Assembly (NCBI GenBank): GCA_026018925.1
Contig: JAKSZU010000002.1
Span: 90,733,475-90,797,474 of the forward strand
Origin: Tupaia tana
Lineage: Eukaryota > Chordata > Mammalia > Scandentia > Tupaiidae
DNA length: 64,000 bases
Direction: 5' to 3'
Of this stretch, positions 1 to 10,931 are shown piece after piece; position 1 is the stretch's first letter; each line of letters begins with the position of its first letter. Both the position numbers and the translations under genes were made by a program. The notes beneath the pieces are model-generated. The model saw only the letters and a program-made list of their open reading frames with translations, did no database searches and had not been told where the DNA came from.

Positions 1-840
1 TACTTCTTCACTTCCAAGCTGTCTAGAAGGAAATGCAGTCAACTCCACCTACTAGTTTCATTCCCAGATAACCAAGAAGTAGTTATCTTTTCATGGCCTT
101 ATCTTAGTCAGAGGCCCTCTTTCCTGCCCTGAACCCAGGTGTGGGTGAAATGGGAAATGATTAATCTATTGCAAAGCAGTTTCTGACGTAGCAAAGTCTG
201 CTTTCCTAACTGCAGCAAAGAAGTCACTTCACCAAGTCACGGCTGCATGTGTGTACTGTATTATTTTTCAGAAAAAAAAATATATAATAGTCTGAGTCCA
301 AGTTATCTTGATTTTGAATTGATAGAGAAAACAAACTGTCAAGCAAGTTATATAACAACTAACAACATTGCACTTTCTGTATATGAAATCAATATTTAAA
401 TAACTTATTTTTCTCCATTGCTGTTCTTAAACATTGTAAGTAGCTGTAATATACCAGTACCAATATGTTCTTGCAATTACTTCAACCCAAGAAAGCTGTG
501 TATTGTTTTAAAAACTGTAAAAAGTATTGTGATGATTCATTTAGCAAAGAGAAAGGTGGACAGAAGGGGTTTCCTATGTATCAAAATTTGTCTATAATTA
601 TGTCATCTCTGTACCTAGAAAAAAAAAAAGTAAATAAATTTCTTCAGTTGAATATCCCTTTTTTGTTGTTCCTTGGGCGTTTCAAAGTACAATGGAGTGG
701 AAGGAAAGGGAGTTTATAAAGTGTGGTTCAAGGAAGAAATAGATTGTGAAATAATATTTGTATATGATTCCTTCTGCTACATGACCCAGATTCTCTTGGC
801 AATTTATTGCATTTTTAAAAAGGATATGCGTAATCAAGTC
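1..840. other. Unassigned AT-rich sequence
   Basis: No SINE, LTR or convincing reading frame is visible. The longest open frame (465-719) is low-complexity, K/F-rich and resembles no family I know. It could be ancient decayed repeat or unique non-coding DNA. Confidence 0.5.
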
Positions 841-844
841 ACAT

Positions 845-1000
845 AGTCACAGCATCTTAGACCAGGAATCGATTTTTGGAAGCATAAACTCATAATTTTC
901 AAATGAAGACTCACAGAGGTAGTTGACTTGCCCAGTATCACATAGTTAAATAGTAAGAGAACCAAAGTTTCCCACTGAAAGAGAATCAATCTAGATGTGT
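845..1000 (-). mobile_element. MIR remnant
   Basis: The stretch 'gaagactcacagaggtag' followed by 'acttgcccagtatcacatag' matches the reverse complement of the MIR core, the usual 'gaaactgaggcacagagaggttaag...cttgcccaaggtcacacag' pattern. The copy is heavily diverged and its ends are uncertain. Confidence 0.45.
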
Positions 1001-1299
1001 ATATTGCAGAAATTAGCTTGACGAGAAACTGTCAACATCGGTGTATCACAACGGATACAAAGGCACATTTCTAACTAGGAGAAGAAAGTGTTTATAATGA
1101 AAATTGAGTGGATAATAATGCATGTAAGACAAGAAAAATCTGCCTCTCCTTTCTTCTTGGCCATCCCATTTCTCTCACTTCAGGAAACTACTGTAACCAA
1201 GGTTACCTTTTCAGAAATACTCTGTGTACTAACAAGTATCATATATGTATGTGATTACTATAAAGGGATAGCATATTCTTTACCCTGCTTTTAAATTAC

Positions 1300-1830
1300 T
1301 GTGTCTTAGAGATCTCTCCATCTCAACACCCCCTCCATTCTCTTAAAGGCAGCATTGTATTCTGTTAATACGGATCATTTATTTAACTAGTACTCCATGG
1401 AAGTATAACCACTTTAAAAAAATACTTTTGGGGACCAGCAGTTAGCGTAATGGCTATGTCGCTGGACTCCCACGTAGTTGACCGCGGTTGGAGTCCCGGA
1501 CCCGGTGGCTTAAAACTCACGACGGATGCATGTGCATGCGTGCCCAAGATCCCGAGAGGAGAATGGAGGAGAAGGGATTGCGGCATGACCATCCCCCCCC
1601 CGGGGGGTGATCTCTCGCTTTCTGTCTCTCTGTCTCTCTCTGTCTGGTGAGCGCACGCGCCCTGTAGCAAAAACCTCTCCAAAAAAAAAAAAAAAGAATG
1701 TAAAAAAGATACTGTTATGAATATACTTCTACCTATATCATTTATGTGAAATAGCTTTATAAAAGTTATGTGGGTTTTAAATTTTGATAGAAAATCTTAA
1801 ACTCACTGGTGGGTTTTATTAAAGGAAACT
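1300..1830 (-). mobile_element. Possible L1 fragment split by a SINE
   Basis: 1340-1400 ('cattgtattctgttaatac', then 'catttatttaacta') resembles the antisense of an L1 segment that normally reads 'ttccattgtatggatgtaccataatttatttaacc'. The match appears to resume after the SINE at 1431-1695. Short and diverged, so the assignment is tentative. Confidence 0.3.
1431..1695 (+). mobile_element. L-type tRNA-derived SINE, near full length
   Basis: Starts 'gggaccagcagttagcg' with box A 'tagcgtaatgg' and a box-B-like 'cggttggagtcccgg' in which one key base of GGTTCGA is changed. The body and pyrimidine tract are complete, the end reads 'gccctgtagcaaaaacctct', and a run of 15 A closes it. A clear target duplication is not visible. 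Confidence 0.93.
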
Positions 1831-1849
1831 TTACTATGGTACTTTTTTT

Positions 1850-2003
1850 TTTAATGTTTAATTTTACTTATTATTATTATTATTTTAAATTTGACCAGAG
1901 AGAGAAAGGGAAAGTGAGAAACAAGCCACCAGGTCCAGGACTCGAACCACAGTCAGCCATGTGGGAGTCCAGTGCCTCAACCACCATACCACCTGCTGGC
2001 TCC
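1850..2003 (-). mobile_element. S-type SINE, antisense
   Basis: Reads as the complement of an S-type copy: a TTATT-rich tail, 'aaatttgaccagag', a purine run, then 'ggactcgaaccacag' (complement of box B) and 'acctgctggctcc' (complement of the SINE start). Confidence 0.9.
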
Positions 2004-2483
2004 AGTACATTTCACTTTTAAGACATCTTACTCCCAATCCACTTTGTAAATAGGAATATCCCATGTATTGCAGTAGGGTTACATCTCCACACCCTCAGGA
2101 ACCCATACTCTGAGCAGGGAATCTAGCTGTCACCTCCTGCACTCTTTAACAAAAATTACCTGGAGATCCTAATCAAACGGGTCTCAGTCCAATATGGAAA
2201 GACTCCCGGGTACCTGTGTGGGAGCCACAGCAGTTAAGACTAATCTGACTGGAACTTTCCAACACCCTCACTAGCGCTCAGTGAATGTTCCCAACACCTG
2301 GGGGACATAATGACTATGGCTGGAGCTACGGAATAGATGTGTGCAAGGTTGTGGGAACCAGAGGGAAAGCTGGCTGGGCAGGGGAGACCTATTCAACCCA
2401 GGTCTTTCAGCCTCCCTTTCTTTGGAATTGGGCTCTCGAGCTGAAAATCAGGCATGGAAGGAATTAAGAGCTGAGTGACGCTG

Positions 2484-2620
2484 GGGCCTGCTGGACTTCA
2501 TGGTTCAAATCCCAAACTGGGCAGCTTTTGCTGTCTTACTTTCCTGCTCTCTCTCATTTTCTCTGGTTAATGCCTGTGACCAATAGCAAGTTAAATAATA
2601 TTAAATAAACCATTCTTTGA
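2484..2620 (+). mobile_element. Diverged S-like SINE
   Basis: 'tggttcaaatcccaaactgg' looks like a decayed box B, followed by pyrimidine-rich sequence, 'ctctggttaa' and an AATAAA-rich tail. The head is incomplete, so this may be a truncated old copy. Confidence 0.4.
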
Positions 2621-2744
2621 AGGAAAGAAAAAAAAAAGAACTGAGTGATTCTGATAGTAATGCCAGCGGGGTCTACAAAACCCAACAAGTGAGGCATGCT
2701 TTGCCTTCCTGTCCTTTCTGATGTTTTCTCAGTCTTTTCATCGA

Positions 2745-2985
2745 TTCTTTTTTTATTTTTTAAGTTTATTTCGTAACCAACGGGGTCAGAAAGAGAGAGA
2801 AAACATTCCCAATGGGGCACTGATGCCTCGACCCATCCCCCAACCTCCACCACTCTGAGTTCATGGGCATGGCATGTCCTGAAGTACTCGGAAAGGTCTC
2901 TGGGTCTGAACCTGACCCCACCGGAACCTTCCGTGTGGGGTCTTGCAGTGCATCACATTTTACTGCTGCACACTGCCTGATCCCT
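2745..2985 (-). mobile_element. Old antisense SINE, subfamily unclear
   Basis: A T-rich start, 'cagaaagagagagaaaac', then 'gggtctgaacctgacc' and an end 'ctgcctgatccc' mirror the order tail, purine run, box B, head seen in antisense SINEs here. Divergence is high and the body does not match the L-type. Confidence 0.35.
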
Positions 2986-3379
2986 CCTGTGATGCCTTAT
3001 GCCAATGGGCTCCAAACATGATTGCTTATGTACCTCTGAAATAATATTCAAAGCTAAGAACTCTCTTGCACTTTATAAAGTTGCCTTCTAAAGTATTTTA
3101 ATTGTAAGTTTAAATAATTGCAAGACTGGATCTTACTAGTGATATTTGTGTTTTAAAATTAAACCGCAACATTACTTTTAAAAAATATCCCACTGGGAAA
3201 TAACCACCCTAAAGTTTGATACCTTACCATTGTCCACTTAAAGCACACAGGAACAAGCAATTTAAAAAATCCACTCTACTCCTTTTTCTCCTTGAGACTC
3301 AATATCCATTCTACTTTGTCCACAAATGTTTATCCTAAAGCAATAGATTTTTATGTGTATCTTTATGGTTTTATTTTCC

Positions 3380-3616
3380 ATAAAGTATATGCACTAACTA
3401 GAGATAGAGAGAGATAAAAAGAGGAAAAATGAGAAATCACTCCCCCCTCCTAAGGGGGATTGCCATGCTGCAATCCCTTCTCCATTCTCCTTCCCTGATT
3501 TTTTTGGCATGAGTGCACACAAGCCTGGTGTAATTTTCAAGCTACTAGGTCCAGGATTTGAACTGTAGTTGGCCATGTAGGAGTCCAATGCCTTCACTAC
3601 GCCACCTGCTGTCTCC
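3380..3616 (-). mobile_element. L/O-type SINE, antisense
   Basis: Complement order is intact: purine run at 3403-3440, 'tgcaatcccttctccattctcc', a box-B complement 'ccaggatttgaactgtag', ending 'acgccacctgctgtctcc'. Moderately diverged. Confidence 0.85.
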
Positions 3617-3817
3617 ATCTTTTTGATCATCTTAACATTTTTCTGTAATAAAAATTTAGGAATGAGAATTTAATTTCTTTGGACTATTACGCTCTGTCTA
3701 TAAAAAGAAATTCTCCTGGATGTCATGATTCTTATAATTATTATCAAACTACTTAGCAATATTCAGGTACATTTAATTTTCAATAAATAATGATCAAACA
3801 TAAAAAAAAAGGCCCAA

Positions 3818-4087
3818 GGAGCCAGCAGATGGTGTAATGGCTATATCACTGGGCTCTCATGTAGTCAATCACGATTCGAGTCCTGGACCTGGTGACTTAA
3901 ACTCACGCTGGGTGCATGTGTGTGGGTGCCCAGGATCCTGAGAGAATGGAGAAGGGAAGGCGGTGTGGCCATCCCTCCTGGAGCGTGATTTTTTGCTTTC
4001 TGTCTCTCTGTCTCTCTCTGTCTTTCTGGCAAGTGCACGCGCCCTATAGCAAAAACCTCTTAAAAAACAAACAAACAAACAAAAACA
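3818..4087 (+). mobile_element. L-type SINE
   Basis: Begins 'gagccagcagatggtgtaat', has box B 'gattcgagtcctgg', body 'gagagaatggagaagggaag', and end 'gccctatagcaaaaacctct'. The tail has become (AAAC)n, so it is not among the youngest copies. Confidence 0.92.
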
Positions 4088-4239
4088 GGCGCAGAAACTC
4101 AGACTTCATCCCAAGGCCTCTTCTTGTTCGTGGTGAGCTCTCTGTGGCTTACTCTTCCTCTCACTGAGCTGACTTAGATTTGAAGTAGTAACCCAGACAT
4201 CTGTCACTGAGGAGGAAAACAGTGACTTTAACTAGGGTA

Positions 4240-4640
4240 TGCTTATTACAACAAGAACAAACTACTGCTAAGGTACTGGCCCAGATGCTTGCTTGCTAGA
4301 CTAGCCACGCCTCTCAGGCACCACCTCATTCTCTGTCATTGTGCCAGAATAATGTCAAAGCTGCAAAGCCAGAGGCCACAGGTGGCTATGCAGACAACAT
4401 ACCATAGTTCTGTAATTTCTAGTATCCAAAACCACCTTCTACCTTTGGGACTCAGTTCTATAGTTCCCAGAGAGCTGGAAAGCTGCTGCTCTGAACAGCC
4501 TCTGGGCCTTGTGCGTCCCCGCATATGACACAATTGATCCTCCAAAGGTAGAAAGCAGGAAGAGGGTGATAAAATCAGCTTTTTTACTGGACAAAGCAGT
4601 TTCCTGAGTGCTTGAAGCAATTCACACACAAGTCATTCAA
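4240..4640. other. Unassigned sequence
   Basis: No repeat family or gene recognised. The overlapping short frames on both strands show no protein-family pattern. Confidence 0.4.
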
Positions 4641-4905
4641 TGAACGCTAAGTGCTCATTTATTATTATCCTTGTTTTATCTGAGTGTAGACTCCCCAGAG
4701 CAAGGAGTTCCTTTTGTTTATTCCTATGTTCCCAGCACCTGGACCAAAAGTGCCTGACACATGCAGGTACTGAGAAAATAAAGAATGAAGAACAAGGTTC
4801 ACAGAAGTTAAGACACGTTTCCAGGTTGATACAGCCAGTAAGGAACTGAATTGAGATTTGAACAGAAATCCATCTGACTCTAAAACCCACACCCTTCATA
4901 GTATA
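4640..4905 (-). mobile_element. MIR remnant with an L2-like 3' end beside or inside it
   Basis: 4800-4900 ('cagaagttaagacacg', then 'ccatctgactctaaaaccc') fits the complement of MIR. 4640-4680 may be its other end. Between them 4685-4790 reads like a plus-strand L2 3' end ('actccccagagcaaggagt', 'cccagcacctggaccaaaag'). The order suggests an L2 fragment within MIR, but both are old. Confidence 0.4.
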
Positions 4906-4979
4906 ATCATCTCCAGTGACAACTTTCCACTGAATTCCCTGAACTTTGCACCTTCACTTCTCTTCAAAAATATACATCT

Positions 4980-5132
4980 ATTATTTATTTATTTATGTAT
5001 TTAATTTGACCAGAGAGGGACAGAATGAGAGAGAGGGAAAGTGAGAAAGCAAACCACCAGGTCTGGGACTCGAACCACAGTCAGCCATGTGGAAGTCCAG
5101 TGCCCTTAACCACCACACCACCTGCCAGCCCC
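4980..5132 (-). mobile_element. S-type SINE, antisense
   Basis: A (TTTA) tail, 'aatttgaccagagaggg', a purine run, 'ggactcgaaccacagtcag' and the end 'acctgccagcccc' give a full antisense S-type copy. Confidence 0.92.
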
Positions 5133-5492
5133 ACAAATAGACATCTTAAACATAACAAATACCAGGCAAGATGTCTGGTCGTCTCCAAACTCTCTTCTAC
5201 CCCCCTCAATTTCCCACCGTACCCTCCAGTTACTCAGTTCAGAACCCTAAGCCATCCTGCATAGCTTTTTTCTCTCCCATTTCTCAATCTGTCAGAAAAT
5301 CCTGTTGTCTCTCCCTTCCAGGCCTCTCCAGGATCTGATCACTTCTTACCACCTCCACTGCCTCCGCACTGGCCCAAGCCACAGCCACCACTATTCCTTG
5401 CCTGGGTGGTGACAGGTCTCCTGCTTTTCTTGCTCCCGCCCTCCCCTCCCCTCTGTGGTCTGTGGTAGCTCTCACAGAAGGCCAGGTTCCCC

Positions 5493-5840
5493 TGTCATAG
5501 AACTGAATGTCTGTGCTCCTCGAACCTGTAAGTCTGAGCCCCAGACCCCCTGGTGCAGTGGCATTAGGAGGTGAGACAGTTTGGAGGTAATTAGGTTTGG
5601 ATGAGGTCATGAGGGTGGTACCCCCTGATGGGATTAGTCTCCTTATAAGAAGAGAAAGAGACATCCAGAGACCACTCTCTCACTTTCTCCACGGCAGGAC
5701 AGCCATGCGTGAGCCAGGAGAGCCTTCAGCAGGATCGAAGTCGGCCAGTACCTCGATCCTGGACGTTCCAGCCTCAGGACTGTGAGGGTCAGGGCACCTA
5801 GTCTATGGTATTGTGTAGACAGCCGGAGCAGACTAACACA
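5493..5840 (+). mobile_element. MLT1-type MaLR solo LTR
   Basis: Starts 'tgtcatagaactgaatgtct', contains 'ggcattaggaggtgag', 'gaggtcatgagggtgg', 'gggattagtctccttataag' and 'cgatcctggacgttccagcc', and ends 'agcagactaacaca'. These appear in the same order as in the MLT1 LTR consensus. No internal retroviral region follows, so it is a solo LTR. No target duplication is evident at this age. Confidence 0.85.
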
Positions 5841-6482
5841 GATTCGGCAAAGCGGTGAGGCAGGTCACACTGCTCCTCTGCTCAGAACCCTCTGGTGCTG
5901 CTTTCCTCAGGCAAGCTCTTGCAGAGGGAGCAGGTCCTGCAGCCAGCGGCCACCAGAGGGCACTGATCTGCCAGACCCAAGGCCACCTGATGGGGGAGGG
6001 CGGGAAGCGAGAGGAGGGGGAAACTACCAGCGGAGGAAGGTGACCCCGCTGCGAAGGGACATCCGGGCGTCCAGGATTCTCCCAGAGACCAGCAATGAGC
6101 CCTGCGACCCCTTCTTCTTGCGCCCTAGCAAAATGGTTCTGGGTGGCAGGGGGCATCTACAGTCCGTTTTAATGCACTTGCCGAGCTTTGGCCCCTGAAT
6201 TAGCCTTCTTGCTCCCTCCATTAGCGCTGCTGGGTGGACCACCTGGGGTTCCTGGCCCTGCTGGGGTTGGGTATCTGTGTGCACACAGGGGCCCTGCCGC
6301 CTGCTGTGGGAGCAAGCTGGAAGACTGTTTAGGTGAGCTGAGAGCAAGGTCCTGAACTGCGGATGTCTACCAGGGAGATGGCTCTCCGCCTGAATGGCCT
6401 CCCCTTGCTCATGGCCCAGAATAGCAACGCCGGAGTCAGAGCAGGGCCGGCGTCCGGTCTAGGCGTGCACAGAACTTACATG
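5841..6482. other. Unassigned GC-richer sequence
   Basis: GC-rich compared with its surroundings, with several overlapping open frames on both strands that look like chance. No gene, CpG island of note or repeat is recognised. Confidence 0.4.
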
Positions 6483-6650
6483 GGCCCTAGACCGGCAGGT
6501 GGCGTGGTGGTTGAAGCGCTGGATTCTCACGTGTCCGACTACAGTCCAAGTCCTGGACCTGGTGGCTTGCTTTCTCACCCCCCCCCCACCTCTGTCTGCC
6601 CAAATTGAAGAATGGAAATAGTAAATAAAACAAATAACTTTGAAAAAAGA
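6483..6650 (+). mobile_element. S-type SINE
   Basis: Begins 'ggccctagaccggcaggtgg', with head 'ggcgtggtggttgaagcgct', box-B-like 'cagtccaagtcctgg', a C-rich pyrimidine stretch and an A-rich tail. The usual 'tctggtcaaatt' is degraded to 'ctgcccaaattg'. Confidence 0.82.
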
Positions 6651-6775
6651 ATTAAATATCAAAAAAAAAAAAGGAACTTACACAAACCGGAGAGCAGTCA
6701 ACCCTCCCAAGTGCCTGTACAGTCAACACCATGACACTCTTTTTAGTCCTAGAGGTCTCAGGAGAGGTGAGATTT

Positions 6776-6830
<55 letters not shown>

Positions 6831-6831
6831 G
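6776..6831. repeat. (TTTA)n microsatellite
   Basis: About 14 uninterrupted TTTA units. They lie between the target duplication and the SINE body, so they arose from the SINE's own A-rich tail. Confidence 0.98.
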
Positions 6832-7075
6832 GAGGGTTTTCACTATAGGGCACCTGCGCTCGACAGACAGAGAGAGACAGAGAGATAGAAAGCGAGAAAT
6901 CACCCCCCAGGGGGGTGGCCACACCGCAATCCCTTCTCCTCCATTCTCTTCCTGGGATCCTGGGCACGCACGCACACGCGCTCGGCGTGAGTTTAAGCCG
7001 CCGGGTCCGGGACTTGAACCGTGGTGGACTACGTGGGAGTCCAGTGACATAGCCATTACGCTAACTGCTGGTCCT
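6776..7075 (-). mobile_element. L-type SINE, antisense, with expanded tail
   Basis: Antisense L-type copy ending 'gctaactgctggtcct'. It is flanked by near-identical 16-bp direct repeats, 'aggagaggtgagattt' at 6760-6775 and 'aggagagttgagattt' at 7076-7091. Its tail, seen here as (TTTA)n, is part of the insertion. Confidence 0.95.
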
Positions 7076-7406
7076 AGGAGAGTTGAGATTTGACCTCTGG
7101 TTACTTAACTCTGATGCCATTTAGCTTAACCTCTACGAGTAAGTCCCTGGTTCTCAGTGTAAGCTGCATGTTAAAATTATCCCCTATCACTGAGGGTTCC
7201 AGCAAAGAAGCAGCACCAGGGGAAGACAGGTGTTCGGAGTTACTACATGGCATTGTCGGTGCAGTGGTTGGGACCGGCTCGGCAGGTGGGAAATCTGCAG
7301 GGCAGTCCGTCAGGAAGGGCAGGCTGCTCCTCCTGGACAGGGCTGAGGCTGCTGTCCACGTGCAGATATCTTCATCAAGGAAGCTTCCTCTTGCTTTTAA
7401 GATTTT

Positions 7407-7682
7407 GGGACCAACAGTTAGCGTAATGGCTATGTTGCTGGACTCCCACGTAGTCGACCATGGTTCGAGTCCTGGACCTGGTGGCTTAAACCTGGTGGCT
7501 TAAACTCACGCCAGGCACGTGTGTGTGCGTGCCCAAGATCCCGAGAGGAGAATGGAGGAGAAGGGATTGCGGCGTGGCCATCCCCCCTGGGGGGTGATTT
7601 CTCGCTTTCTATCTCTCTGTCTCTCTCTGTCTGGCGAGCGCATGCGCCCTATAGCAAAAACCTCTTCAAAAAAAAAAAAAAA
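7407..7682 (+). mobile_element. L-type SINE with small internal duplication
   Basis: Near-consensus copy starting 'gggaccaacagttagcg' with box B 'ggttcgagtcc'. After the head, 'cctggtggcttaaa' occurs twice in tandem (around 7477-7505). Ends in 15 A. It is in inverted orientation to the copies on either side. Confidence 0.95.
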
Positions 7683-7865
7683 TTTCCCGCAGATTGAACC
7701 ATGCCTTCCCAGGTTGTCTAAGATAATCACTTTCAAAGTCAATGGAGTAAGGACTTTAACCACAGCTTCCAAAAGCCTTCATGGCAACCCCTGAATTAAT
7801 GTTTGATTGAATAACTGGGGGATGTAACCAGATTGATATGTGAAATACATGATAGGCTGAAAAGT

Positions 7866-8135
7866 TTTTGTTTTTGTTTTTGAGTTTTTTTTATTTCGAG
7901 AGAGATTTTTGCTATAGGACACATGCGCTCGCTAGAGAGACAGACAGGAAGTAAGAAATCATCCCCCAGAGGGGTAGCCATGCTGCATCCCCTTATCCTC
8001 CATTCTCCTCTCGGGATTTTGAGCATGCACACACATGCACCCAGAGTGAGTTTTAAGTCACTGGGTTCAGGACTTGAATTGCAGTCGACTACATGGGAGT
8101 CCAGCACCATAATCATTACACCATCTGCTGGTCCC
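7866..8135 (-). mobile_element. L-type SINE, antisense
   Basis: 'gagatttttgctataggaca' is the complement of the SINE end. The body complement is present ('cctccattctcctctcggga') and it ends 'ccatctgctggtccc'. Confidence 0.93.
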
Positions 8136-8324
8136 AATACTGGGAAGCTTTTGAAAAGGAGGTTGCCCAGGCCCTACCCTCGTCTAGTTGAACCTCAACA
8201 TTTAGGGATTCCCACTCCCCAACTAAAGTTCCCCGGGTTACACTAACTCATGAAGAACTGGGAGTACCCCGAGTGAGGGGGTTCCCAGGGCCCTGGAATC
8301 TGAATGCAGCCACTGAAACTTGGT

Positions 8325-8460
8325 GTCTGGTGTTAGGGTCACCATAGAGAAGACAGCGCCCCAAAATGCTCTGGCTCCGTGCTTGCTCTGTGACCCCAAG
8401 CAGGTAGGACCCTTCCCCACTTAGCCTCAGTGTCATCATCTGTGCAAGAAGAGGATGGGG
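8325..8460 (+). mobile_element. Possible MIR remnant
   Basis: 'cttgctctgtgaccccaag' followed by 'cttagcctcagtgtcatcat' matches the MIR order 'gctgtgtgaccttgggcaag ... cctcagtttcctcatctg'. Only the central part is recognisable. Confidence 0.4.
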
Positions 8461-8665
8461 GCAAGGCCCCAACTGTCCCACAGACCTGTGTCCAATGGCC
8501 GCTGCCAGGATGTCTGAGCACAGAATACTGAAGTTTTGTTTGGCTTCAGGATTCTCAATCATAGGGAATGAAGAATGGCCCTGAGCAATGCTGGCAGTGA
8601 CAGCCCTTCAGGAAGCAATTCGCTAATGTCCCTTGCAGCCAGCAGTGGGCACGTGAGCCAATTCT

Positions 8666-8931
8666 TTTTTTCAGAGAGAGATTTTTGCTATAGGACACAT
8701 GTGCTCACCAAAGAGAGTCAGAGACAGAAAGGAAGAAATCACCCCCTAGAGAGGATAGCTACACCGCAATTCCTTCTCTCCATTCTCTCGAGATCTTGAA
8801 GGCACACACATACACACATACACACACACACACATGCCCGGCATGAGTTTTAAGCCACCAGGTCCAGGACTCGAACTGTGGTTGACTATGTAGGAGTCAG
8901 GAATGTAACCATTATGCCATCTGCTGACCCC
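8666..8931 (-). mobile_element. L-type SINE, antisense, with internal (CA)n
   Basis: Antisense copy from 'agagagatttttgctatagg' to 'gccatctgctgaccccc'. The GTGTGC-rich part of the body has expanded to a CA run at about 8803-8836. Flanks 'gccaattct' and 'ctcaattct' may be a decayed target duplication. Confidence 0.9.
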
Positions 8932-9341
8932 CATGACTCAATTCTAATCAGTGAGGTCTCATCAATAAACAGAAAGACTCTCCTGCCACCTCCTAGCCAG
9001 CAGTGAAAGAATGAGGGCAAGATGGCAGCCACAGGGCAGCCACACAGGACCATGAGTGGAGGGACACAAACCCACCAGCTGGAAAGGAAAATCAGAAACT
9101 AGACAGAGCTTGTGTTCACAATGCTACTGTGGGGCCGGAGCACGATTTCCTTGACGATAAAATATTTGCTAAGAACACTTACCCTAGCAGTCATCAAGGC
9201 AGGCAAAAGAGAATGACTCTACAGTTCTCCCAGAGGTTGGGTGTCTGTGGGTCTAATGGAGGGATTTCAGAGATGGAAGATTGTCAACTCAGTGATCAAG
9301 CTGAACATCGACTCTACCTGGCCCTGGTGCCTCCACATATA
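8932..9341. other. Unassigned sequence
   Basis: No repeat or gene recognised. A short open frame at 9129-9395 runs into a transposon and a SINE and is not credible as a gene. Confidence 0.4.
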
Positions 9342-9690
9342 TTAGATTGTTTGGAATGTCATGATGCACTTTTGCATAGAAAAATACATTCCTAGGACCA
9401 GCAGTTAGCATAATGTCTATGTTGCTGGACTCCCATGTAGTCGACCGCGGTTCGAGTCCCGGACCCAGTGGCTTAAACTCATGCCGAGTGCGTGTGCATG
9501 CGTGCCTAAGATCCTGAGAGGAGAATGGAGGAGAAGGGATTGTGGTGTGGCCATCCCCCCTGGGGGGTGATTTCTCGCTTTCTGTCTCTCTGTCTCTCTG
9601 TCTTCCCGGCAAGCACACATGCCCTAGAGCAAAAAAAAAAAAACCTCTCCCTGCCCCCCCAAAAAATACATGCCATTCCTGACAACCTAA
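9342..9690. mobile_element. Miniature mariner-like element split by a SINE
   Basis: Left part 9342-9392 starts 'ttagattgtttggaatgtc' and includes 'cttttgcatagaaaaata'. The right part, from about 9661, reads 'aatacatgccattcc' and ends 'gacaacctaa'. Together they form the same roughly 70-bp palindrome seen intact at 29161, 46875 and 61858. The SINE at 9393 duplicated 'aaaatacattcc' / 'aaaatacatgcc'. Confidence 0.8.
9393..9660 (+). mobile_element. L-type SINE inside a miniature transposon
   Basis: Full copy starting 'taggaccagcagttagc', box B 'ggttcgagtcc', end 'gccctagagc', followed by A-rich and C-rich bases. It inserted into the element at 9342-9690 and is therefore younger than it. Confidence 0.94.
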
Positions 9691-10386
9691 CCTCATATTC
9701 ACCACAGGACCCTGCAGGAAATAACTGAAAGTAGCTTTGAAGGCTTTCTACAATGTAGCTATTTATGGTGTCAGGCAGCTGTACTTCCCCTCGATGTTTC
9801 CAGAAAATTCCATGGTGGTACTTATGTTCATCTTGGCTTGTATTTCATTCCTAGCCTAGAATCCTCTCCCCATCCTTCTTTCTTTGCCTGCCTGAATCCT
9901 ACCATCTGACCATCTGACATCAAACCTTCTCCACTAAGACTCGAGTAACTGAGGGCACACACTCCTTTTCTGACAGTCAGGAGCTCCCTTAGGGTACCTT
10001 TGCTATGACATTTGATCTCAGAATCTTACAGGAGCCCTAAGGGAGGGGCCCAAGTGGCAACTCAACCCTGCAATGTACCTCACCTCTTCCTCTGTCTATT
10101 CCTAATAAATCAATCCAAAAACATGTTTAAAAGTATCACATGTTAGCTGGAATTTGGTTCAAGGACATGTTGCTGTCATGCATGCTCCTCTTTGTCATTA
10201 AATATGCCATTAACCTAAAGGAGCAGAAATAGAACATTAACAGCTTCAGGTTTGCTCCATCTCTGAAAATAACTAATCAAGGTAATCTGCTTTACCAATG
10301 TGAAGTGTTGTTTTGTTTTGTTTTTCCTATTTCATTGCTTCAGTCCCCAAATACCCAAAATGTAAGACATCGTTTATCTCTCCTTA
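9691..10386. other. Unassigned sequence
   Basis: No SINE, gene or clear ancient repeat is visible. A (GTTTT)n-like patch lies at 10310-10325. Confidence 0.4.
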
Positions 10387-10400
10387 AGATGCCCTATGTT

Positions 10401-10651
10401 GGGACCAGCAGTTAGGGTAATGGCTATGTCACTGGACTCCCACCCACGTAGTCGGCCACGGTTCGAGTCCCAGACCCGGTGGCTTAAACTCACACCGGGC
10501 ATGTGTGCATGCGTGCCCAGGATCCCGAGAAAAGAATGAAGAAGGGATTGCAGCATGGCCATCCTCCCTGGGGAGTGATTTCTCGCTTTCTGTCTCTCTC
10601 TGTCTTTCTGGCGAGCACACGTGCCCTATACCAAAAAACTCTCCAAAATAA
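10401..10651 (+). mobile_element. L-type SINE, first of a stacked pair
   Basis: Starts 'gggaccagcagttaggg'. A 4-bp duplication makes 'cccacccacgtag' in the head. Box B is 'ggttcgagtcc'. Preceded by 'aagatgccctatgt' and followed by 'aagatgtccctatgt'. Confidence 0.94.
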
Positions 10652-10668
10652 AAGATGTCCCTATGTCA

Positions 10669-10918
10669 GGACCAGCAGATGGCGTAAGGTTACATCACTG
10701 GACTCCTACGCAGTCAACTGCACTTCAAGTCCTGGACCCTTCGACTTAAAACTCACACCAGGTATGTGCGTGCTCAAGGTCCTGAGAGGAGAATGGAGGA
10801 GAAGGAATTGCGGTGTGGCCATCCTCCCTGGGGGGTGATTTCTCACTTTCTGTCTCTCTGTCTCTCTGGCGAACACACATGCCCTATAGCAAAAAAATCT
10901 CTCTCTGGAAAAAAAAAA
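10669..10918 (+). mobile_element. L-type SINE, second of a stacked pair
   Basis: Head 'aggaccagcagatggcg', box B degraded to 'acttcaagtcctgg', body and A tail complete. The following 'aaatgcccctgtg' is a third, more diverged copy of the target seen at 10387 and 10652. Confidence 0.93.
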
Positions 10919-10931
10919 AAATGCCCCTGTG

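Noticed and set aside
1431..1505. tRNA gene calls at SINE heads
   Set aside because: Box A and box B are present, but the acceptor stem does not pair as a mature tRNA and each head is followed by the SINE body and an A tail.
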